Position numbers and translations under genes: made by a program. Shown in pieces: positions 58,943 to 64,000 of a stretch of 64,000 nucleotides of DNA. The stretch comes from Mesorhizobium opportunistum WSM2075 (GTDB taxonomy: Bacteria; Pseudomonadota; Alphaproteobacteria; Rhizobiales; Rhizobiaceae). Position 1 is the first letter of the stretch, and each line of letters opens with the position of its first letter. The stretch covers positions 2,732,001-2,796,000 of the forward strand of contig NC_015675.1 of assembly GCF_000176035.2 (NCBI RefSeq). Direction: 5' to 3'. The notes beneath the pieces were generated by a model. That model did no database searches and was not told the DNA's origin. It worked only from the letters and a program-made list of their open reading frames with translations.

Positions 58943-59194
58943 ATGAGTGAACACGCGATCGAGTTCTTGCAGGGATGGATTGGCGAAAAGGTCCATTGCC
59001 AGTCCCACGCCAGGATCGAGAAGCAGGCCGAGACTCTGGCCAAGGAATGCGCTGCCAAGGCAGCGGAGGTCGGCATTCCGTTGGAAGACATCCAGGAAGA
59101 AGTCGGCGACATCAAGGAACTCATCGCATCCCGGCTCGAGGAAGCAGCCGAGGCGGACGGGAACCAGCAGGCGTCCAGCAAAGCCGCCGAATAG
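58943..59194 (+). CDS. DUF768-family small protein
   Basis: An 83-residue protein beginning MSEHAIEFLQGWIGEKVHCQ, which fits the DUF768 family found almost only in Mesorhizobium and close relatives, usually in many paralogs. It is helical and rich in Ala and Glu (IEKQAETLAKECAAKAAEVG, IQEEVGDIKELIASRLEEAA). Function is unknown. AGGGAAC lies before the ATG at 58943. A terminator follows 28 bases after the stop. It is a useful taxonomic marker. Confidence 0.85.
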   Translation: MSEHAIEFLQGWIGEKVHCQSHARIEKQAETLAKECAAKAAEVGIPLEDIQEEVGDIKELIASRLEEAAEADGNQQASSKAAE

Positions 59195-59221
59195 AATTTT
59201 AGGGGCGACCCTGTCTGAATG

Positions 59222-59245
59222 CGCGGGCCCTTCGGCCCGCGTTTT
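59222..59245 (+). terminator. Rho-independent terminator after the DUF768 gene
   Basis: CGCGGGCC (59222-59229), loop CTTC, GGCCCGCG (59234-59241), then TTTT. A perfect 8-bp stem with a tight tetraloop. It lies only 5 bases from the convergent peptidase stop at 59250; the U run favours the plus strand. Confidence 0.88.
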
Positions 59246-59249
59246 CGTC

Positions 59250-60368
59250 TCAGCCGAACGTTTCTCTTAGCCAAGCCTTCGGCAGCGCCGGCACGAAATT
59301 GCCGTCGCGCCCGGTCATGTCATCATTGGCGGTCAGCGCGTTGAGGATCGCCTCCTCCACGGCCTGGATCACCGCGTCGAAGAACGGGTCGATGTCGCTA
59401 TCCGGGATGAAATCGGCATTGGCGATCCGGCCCGACGGCGCCAGCGCCGCGGCGGGATTGGCTGTCGAGAAGGCGAGAAAGATGTCGCCCGAGCTGTGAT
59501 AGCCGAAGCCGCCGGTCATGGCGACGCCGAGCGGCACGCGGCGGGCCAGTCGTTTCATCTGGTGCGGCAGGAATGGCGCATCGGTGGCGATGACGGCGAT
59601 GATCGAGCCTTTTTCGGCGCGCGGCGTCCCTTCGCGGATCGCCGGTTCCACGAGCTCCGGCCCGGCACGCAGGCCGCGAAGGGTAAAATTGCGCCGCTTG
59701 CCGAAATTCGACTGCACGAAGGCGCCGACCGTGTAGGCGCCGCCCTGCCATTCGACCATGCGCGACGCAGTACCGGAACCGGCTTTGAAGCCGAAGGCGA
59801 TCATGCCGGTGCCGCCGCCGACGCTGCCTTCCTCGATCGGGCCGCCGGCGGCACCGTCGAGGGCCTCGCCAACATGATCCGATGTCAGATGGTGGCCGTT
59901 GATGTCGTTGAGAAACCCGTCATAGGTCTCCGCCGCCACCGGCAGGCCCCAGCCGCTGTCGAGTGCTGCCGGCAGCACATGATGCATCCAGCGCAGCGTG
60001 CCATCGCGTGAAACACCGCAGGAATGCGTGTTGGTGATGGTGATCGGGAAGTTGAAGGCGCCGGTTTCCTCGATGATGTGCGAGCCGGTCAGTTCGCCAT
60101 TGCCGTTCTGGCTGAAAATGCCGGCAAAGACCGGCGTGGCCAGCTTGGCGCGCGGCCTGGGCAGGATCGCGGTGACGCCGGTGCGCACCGGCCCCTTGCC
60201 GACGACAAGCGCGCCGTCGCCCGATATCAGCGTCGCATAGCCGACCGCGATGCCCGGCACGTCGGTGATTGCGTTGAATGGCCCTGGCGTTCCGTCGAAG
60301 CCGATGCCGAAGCTTCGCGCGCGCGGCTTGCCGGATGGCGTTGCCAGATGGTGCGGATTGTCGGTCAT
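59250..60368 (-). CDS. P1-family peptidase (DmpA/BapA-type aminopeptidase)
   Basis: A 372-residue Ntn-fold aminopeptidase that removes N-terminal beta-Ala, D-Ala or L-amino acids from peptides or amides. Features: FNAITDVPGIAVGYATLISG, TNTHSCGVSRDG, GSVGGGTGMIAFGFKAGSGT and the self-cleavage site KGSIIAVIATDAPFLPHQ, where Ser255 becomes the new N-terminal nucleophile. The ATG at 60368 is chosen; a longer frame upstream overlaps xseA on the same strand. It starts 4 bases after the xseA stop, so the two are co-transcribed. Confidence 0.93.
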   Translation of the reverse strand: MTDNPHHLATPSGKPRARSFGIGFDGTPGPFNAITDVPGIAVGYATLISGDGALVVGKGPVRTGVTAILPRPRAKLATPVFAGIFSQNGNGELTGSHIIEETGAFNFPITITNTHSCGVSRDGTLRWMHHVLPAALDSGWGLPVAAETYDGFLNDINGHHLTSDHVGEALDGAAGGPIEEGSVGGGTGMIAFGFKAGSGTASRMVEWQGGAYTVGAFVQSNFGKRRNFTLRGLRAGPELVEPAIREGTPRAEKGSIIAVIATDAPFLPHQMKRLARRVPLGVAMTGGFGYHSSGDIFLAFSTANPAAALAPSGRIANADFIPDSDIDPFFDAVIQAVEEAILNALTANDDMTGRDGNFVPALPKAWLRETFG

Positions 60369-60372
60369 GGTC

Positions 60373-62019
60373 TCAGAACAGCGATCCCTGATTGCCGGGT
60401 TCCCTGGTCTTGGCAACCGGGGTCTTGGCGGATGGCTTGGCAGCCGGCTTCGGCCGGGCCGCACCGCTGGTCGCCACCGCATCAGCAATGCCGTCGGCGA
60501 ACTCCAAGGAAAGCGCCATTCCCGACGCCACGTCGGCGGCCTGCTTGATGACGGCGCCGTCGGCATCCTTCACCAGCGCGAAGCCACGCGCCAGCACGGC
60601 CTTGTGCGAAAGCGTCGCCAACAGCCGGTCTGCCTGGACGACGCGCCCGCGCAACCGCTCCAGCCGGATCAGCATCGCCTGGCCGCCGCGTCTCGTCAAG
60701 GCTGTCAGCAAATCCCTTTGCACGCGTTGGCGCCGCGCTGTCGGCTCGATCGTGATGCGGCCTTGCAGCAAGGCCAGCTGCTGCCTGTGTCGTTGCAGCG
60801 ATGCCCTCGCGCATTTCGGCAACTGGTCCGCTGCCCGATTTAGCTCCGCACGCCGGGCTCTCGCCAGCGCGCGCAGCGCTCCTTGCGCTCGCAAGAGATT
60901 GCGTTCGTTGGTGCGCCGCGCCTCGGCAATTCGCTGCGACAGCATCGTCGGCGTCAGCTTCACGGCAACATATCGTGCCCGCTTTCGTTCGGTGGAAACC
61001 ATCAGGCCGCGGCCGAGCCGGCTTGTCGCCTCGTCGAGGCGACGACGCGGCAGCGCGAGCAATTGGTCGGGCGAGGGCAGGGCACGGGCCGCCGCACGGG
61101 CGGCCTGCCGCTTGCGTTCGAAGTTGCGCAGGACCGCCGCTTTGAGCCGCGCGCCCAGGCTGGCAAGCGTCGCTTCGAGGTCGGCCTTCACCGGCACGGC
61201 GATTTCGGCGGCGCCCGTCGGTGTCGGCGCCCGCACATCGGCGACGAGGTCGATCAGCGTCCAGTCCGTTTCATGGCCGACGGCCGAGATCACCGGAATG
61301 CCGGAGGCGGCAACGGCGCGCGCCAGCGCCTCGTCGTTAAAACCCCACAGATCCTCGAGGCTGCCGCCGCCGCGCGCCACGATCAAGAGATCGGGGCGCT
61401 GGATGGCGCCGTCCCATGCCAAGGCGTTGAACCCAGCGACGGCATTGGTCACTTCCACGCCTGACGTCTCGCCCTGCACGCGGACCGGCCAGACCAGCAC
61501 GTGCAACGGAAAGCGGTCCTTGATGCGGTGGATGATGTCACGGATGACGGATCCGGTCGGCGAGGTGACGACACCGATGACGCGCGGCATGAACGGCAGC
61601 CGGCGCTTGCGGCCGGCATCGAAAAGCCCTTCTCCCTGCAGCCGGCGCTTGCGCTCTTCCAGCAGCGCCATCAGCGCTCCGGCGCCGGCCGGCTCCAGAT
61701 TGTCGATGACGATCTGGTAGTTGGACTTGCCGGGATAGGTGGTGAGCTTGCCGGTGGCGATCACCTCCATCCCTTCCTCGGGACGGAATTTCAGCCGGCT
61801 CATCGTGCCCTTCCACACCACGGCGTCGAGCCGGGCGCGGTCGTCCTTCAGCGCGAAATAGGCATGGCCGGAGGAGTGCGGCCCGCGATAGCCGGAGATT
61901 TCCCCGCGCACCCGCACATTGCCGAAGACGTCCTCGACCGTGCGCTTCAGCGCGCCGGAAATCTCGCTCACCGTGTATTCGGTGGCGTTGGTGCGTGATT
62001 CGGATGCTGCGTCGCTCAT
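60373..62019 (-). CDS. xseA: Exodeoxyribonuclease VII large subunit
   Basis: A 548-residue XseA. The N-terminal OB-fold ([20 protein letters not shown]) is followed by the catalytic domain with [40 protein letters not shown] and [20 protein letters not shown], then a long coiled-coil region and a Lys/Ala-rich C-terminal extension ([15 protein letters not shown]). It works with XseB to degrade single-stranded DNA. xseB is not in the window. Length is slightly above the usual 440-500 residues because of the tail, as common in Rhizobiales. Confidence 0.96.
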   Translation of the reverse strand: MSDAASESRTNATEYTVSEISGALKRTVEDVFGNVRVRGEISGYRGPHSSGHAYFALKDDRARLDAVVWKGTMSRLKFRPEEGMEVIATGKLTTYPGKSNYQIVIDNLEPAGAGALMALLEERKRRLQGEGLFDAGRKRRLPFMPRVIGVVTSPTGSVIRDIIHRIKDRFPLHVLVWPVRVQGETSGVEVTNAVAGFNALAWDGAIQRPDLLIVARGGGSLEDLWGFNDEALARAVAASGIPVISAVGHETDWTLIDLVADVRAPTPTGAAEIAVPVKADLEATLASLGARLKAAVLRNFERKRQAARAAARALPSPDQLLALPRRRLDEATSRLGRGLMVSTERKRARYVAVKLTPTMLSQRIAEARRTNERNLLRAQGALRALARARRAELNRAADQLPKCARASLQRHRQQLALLQGRITIEPTARRQRVQRDLLTALTRRGGQAMLIRLERLRGRVVQADRLLATLSHKAVLARGFALVKDADGAVIKQAADVASGMALSLEFADGIADAVATSGAARPKPAAKPSAKTPVAKTREPGNQGSLF

Positions 62020-62104
62020 CGCTCGATTGGGGGCTGGTTGGCGTTCCGCGTCAAGGCGCAGTGTCGATCCAGCCGCTCATGGTCCGCATGTGTCTGATCC
62101 CCGC

Positions 62105-63061
62105 CTACCAACCCGGCAGGATCTGGTTCGGCTTGCTCCGCTTCATCTTGGCGAAGGCAAGTGCCGCGAAGTCGAATGTTCCCGTCTCCTCGCCAAGCGG
62201 CACGGAAATATTGTCCAGGCTTTCCGAAATATGGCGGGCGAGCGCGTCGACGATCTCCGGCCGCGACGTCTGGCCGCGCATGATGCCGATGCGGCAATCG
62301 GGCAGGGCGCCAAAGCCGTCGGCTTCACCCAGCACCCGCATGCCGGGCCTGAGCGCGCATTCCGGCAGCACCGAGATCGCCAGGCCCGAGAGCACCGCGG
62401 CGGTGATGACGGTCGCCGAGAAACTGGTGAACAGGATGCGGTAGTCGCGGTTCTGCTGGTCGAGCACATCGACGGCGGCGCGCCGCCAGATGCAGTTCGG
62501 CCGGCCAAAGGCCATAGGCAGCGTTACCTGTTCATGCGTGGCATGGTTGGCCGAGGTGACCCACAGCAGCGGCTCGCGCCGCACGACCTCCGACTGGCCG
62601 CGGACATCGTTGTGCGTCACCAGCGCCAGATCGAGATTGCCGCGCTTGATATGCTCGACCAGCCCCGGCGTCGGCTCGCAGATGACGGTCAGCTCGACAC
62701 GCGGGTTGGAGCGCGTGAAGCGGGCCATGATCTCAGGCAGGAAACGGTCGGCATAGTCGTCCGGCGTGCCGATGCGGATCGTGCCTTCGAGCCGCTGGTC
62801 GTCGAAGGCGGCGAGCGTTTCGCGGTTGAGATAGAGCAGCCGTCTTGCGTAGGAGAGCAGCTTGTCGCCTTCCTCGCTCAGCCTGTTGGTACGCCCCTCC
62901 TTCTCGAACAGCGGCTTACCGATCCGCTCCTCCAGCCGGCGCATCTGCATGGACACCGCCGACTGGGTGCGGTGAACCTCCTCCGCCGCGCGGGTAAAAC
63001 TGCCGGTATCGGCAATCGAGATGAAGGTCTGCAACTGATCGAGATCGAGCGGCGCTTTCAT
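62105..63061 (-). CDS. LysR-family transcriptional regulator
   Basis: A 318-residue LysR protein. The helix-turn-helix is at about residues 8-65 (LDQLQTFISIADTGSFTRAA, VHRTQSAVSMQMRRLEERIG). The substrate-binding domain follows (IRIGTPDDYADRFLPEIMAR, LDLALVTHND, VLSGLAISVLPECALRPGMR). It is divergent from the DUF1127 gene across 177 bp. The inducer and targets cannot be told; the gene lies alone, 85 bp from xseA. Confidence 0.94.
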   Translation of the reverse strand: MKAPLDLDQLQTFISIADTGSFTRAAEEVHRTQSAVSMQMRRLEERIGKPLFEKEGRTNRLSEEGDKLLSYARRLLYLNRETLAAFDDQRLEGTIRIGTPDDYADRFLPEIMARFTRSNPRVELTVICEPTPGLVEHIKRGNLDLALVTHNDVRGQSEVVRREPLLWVTSANHATHEQVTLPMAFGRPNCIWRRAAVDVLDQQNRDYRILFTSFSATVITAAVLSGLAISVLPECALRPGMRVLGEADGFGALPDCRIGIMRGQTSRPEIVDALARHISESLDNISVPLGEETGTFDFAALAFAKMKRSKPNQILPGW

Positions 63062-63238
63062 CGGTCCAATCCATCATTGTTGTTGATGTCTATGATTAGA
63101 AACATTCGTTGGATTAATCAATTGGCTGGTGGCAAATTGGTATTGTCCACATGAAGGCATGTGAATCGAAGCCGAAACGGCCGCTGTCGCCAGCGCCGAT
63201 CGTTCGGTTTTGTCCGTTCGAGTCTGAAGGAGACCGAC

Positions 63239-63529
63239 ATGACCACGTTTGATTTCGCCACCGAGACCTCGCGCATCACCTCGCGTCCGGCTGTTGCGGC
63301 GCGCGTGGCAAACACCGTCTCCAACGCCTATCGCGCCTGGAAAAACCGCCGCGCCTTCTATCGCCTTGGTGAGATGTCGGACGCCGAGCTCGCCGACATC
63401 GGCCTGACGCGCGCCGACCTGCATGTCGCCATCGACGTGCCGTTTGGCCGCGATCCGACGGCGATGTTGCGGGAAATTGCCAGCGATCGTGTGGAAACGA
63501 TCGAGGACATCGCCCGCAAGGTGGCTTGA
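63239..63529 (+). CDS. DUF1127-domain small protein
   Basis: A 96-residue protein. The core is NRRAFYRLGEMSDAELADIG, the YjiS-like DUF1127 motif, followed by LTRADLHVAIDVPFGRDPTA. Small Arg-rich DUF1127 proteins in alphaproteobacteria affect phosphate and carbon metabolism and RNA turnover; this longer form has an N-terminal and C-terminal extension. AAGGAGA lies before the ATG. A strong terminator follows, so it is a single-gene unit divergent from the LysR gene. Confidence 0.9.
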   Translation: MTTFDFATETSRITSRPAVAARVANTVSNAYRAWKNRRAFYRLGEMSDAELADIGLTRADLHVAIDVPFGRDPTAMLREIASDRVETIEDIARKVA

Positions 63530-63633
63530 TCGCCGAGTTTCGGTCCGGTGAACCCATTCACGGTTCAGCGGGACCAAAGGTTCTGCAGGCTCCCCACTCC
63601 CTGCCGGTCCCCCGCCGGCCCTGCCTGCACGTT

Positions 63634-63665
63634 GCCCGGTCCTCCCAGGACCGGGCTTTTCTTTT
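63634..63665 (+). terminator. Rho-independent terminator after the DUF1127 gene
   Basis: GCCCGGTCCT (63634-63643), loop CCC, AGGACCGGGC (63647-63656), then TTTTCTTTT. A perfect 10-bp stem with a good T run, 105 bases after the stop. Confidence 0.93.
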
Positions 63666-63670
63666 GTGGC

Positions 63671-63949
63671 TCAGAACTGATCGATCAGTTCAATCAGCCA
63701 TCTGTCTGTAAAAATGAGAATCCCGAAGGCCAAAAGGCTGACGGCAAAGATCCCATAGCCGGCGCGATTGCTCTCGTCCAAGGGCTTCCATTGCGACGGA
63801 AGCGGTTTTCCGTATCTCAAGGCGTCGCGAATGTCTCTGTAACCGGGAGCATCGCCCGGACTAAGGAAGTCATACCGATAAATTGAGTAGACACCCCCAA
63901 TTAGTGCTGCAGCCATCAAGCCGTTCACGACTATTTCACCTAAAGTCAT
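63671..63949 (-). CDS. Hypothetical small membrane protein, two membrane segments
   Basis: A 92-residue protein. Membrane segments at about residues 5-24 (EIVVNGLMAAALIGGVYSIY) and 65-83 (YGIFAVSLLAFGILIFTDRW) flank a hydrophilic loop with DIRDALRYGKPLPSQWKPL. No family is recognised. The ATG at 63949 lies 8 bases after a likely upstream stop at 63958, suggesting it is the second gene of a pair that enters from the right edge. Clear membrane pattern and normal codon use support it as real. Confidence 0.72.
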   Translation of the reverse strand: MTLGEIVVNGLMAAALIGGVYSIYRYDFLSPGDAPGYRDIRDALRYGKPLPSQWKPLDESNRAGYGIFAVSLLAFGILIFTDRWLIELIDQF

Positions 63950-63957
63950 TGCTCGAA

Positions 63958-64000
63958 CTACCGCCGGTCCATGTCCCGCTTGAATTGGTCGAAGATCGTT
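63958..64000 (-). CDS. Possible 3' end of a gene entering from the right edge
   Basis: Reading leftward from the right edge, one frame gives TIFDQFKRDMDRR and then a TAG at 63958-63960. The next gene starts 8 bases on. Only 13 residues are visible, so the family cannot be named. It is a weak call resting on close spacing and a protein-like ending. Confidence 0.35.
   Translation of the reverse strand, partial: TIFDQFKRDMDRR

Noticed and set aside
1..64000. Search for tRNA, rRNA, CRISPR arrays, insertion sequences, integrase or phage genes
   Set aside because: None recognised: no T-loop signatures, no regularly spaced repeats, no transposase or integrase motifs.

Overview
The window is high-GC DNA that reads like a chromosome segment of an alphaproteobacterium of the order Rhizobiales, most probably Mesorhizobium. 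The signs are a Rhizobiales-type xseA, a DUF768 protein, a DUF1127 protein, a cpa/tad pilus locus, many solute-binding-protein transporters, and three copies of an intergenic palindromic repeat of the rhizobial RIME type. No rRNA, tRNA, CRISPR array, insertion sequence or prophage was seen. The genus is an inference from gene content.

Left part (1-9196): a surface-adhesin system. A giant VCBS-repeat adhesin gene runs off the left edge on the minus strand. Divergent from it is a LapG-like cysteine protease. A four-gene minus-strand unit follows (TolC-like outer membrane protein, type I secretion ABC exporter, HlyD-type adaptor, and a ribbon-helix-helix/PAS-like protein). An FNR/FixK-type box lies between the exporter and adaptor genes.

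9197-24324: a complete but split Flp/Tad pilus locus. The minus arm holds flp, cpaB, cpaC, a small proline-rich lipoprotein in the usual cpaD position, tadG-, tadE- and tadF-like genes, cpaE, an L,D-transpeptidase and a coiled-coil membrane protein. The plus arm holds a PAP2 enzyme, cpaF, tadB, tadC, tadD and the prepilin peptidase. A methyltransferase and a frameshifted acyltransferase follow.

26535-44574: small genes and repeats, then sugar-acid metabolism. A divergent uxu-like locus has a GntR/FCD regulator, an SDR and two mannonate dehydratases, with a repeated operator. It is followed by a 13-kb plus-strand cluster: a solute-binding-like protein without a signal peptide, an IclR regulator, a ribose-type ABC transporter, an SDR, a CaiB/BaiF CoA-transferase, an enoyl-CoA hydratase, an aldose-epimerase-like protein, a fused glutaconate-CoA-transferase-like protein without an obvious catalytic Glu, and an SMP-30 lactonase. 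This mix of sugar uptake with CoA-ester enzymes is the best candidate in the window for an undescribed catabolic pathway.

44616-56228: an amine or amino-acid utilisation region. A minus operon encodes a class III aminotransferase, an N-formylglutamate amidohydrolase, a glutamine-synthetase-like ligase, an isochorismatase-like hydrolase and an RpiR regulator. The divergent plus operon encodes a DAO-family oxidase, a fused LivM-LivG transporter protein, LivK, LivF, LivH and a PaiB-like protein. The set recalls the gamma-glutamyl (Puu) route for amines.

56508-64000: mostly single genes (2-oxoglutarate oxygenase, SDR with a Tyr-to-Phe change, DUF768, P1-family peptidase, xseA, LysR regulator, DUF1127, small membrane protein), with three clear rho-independent terminators.
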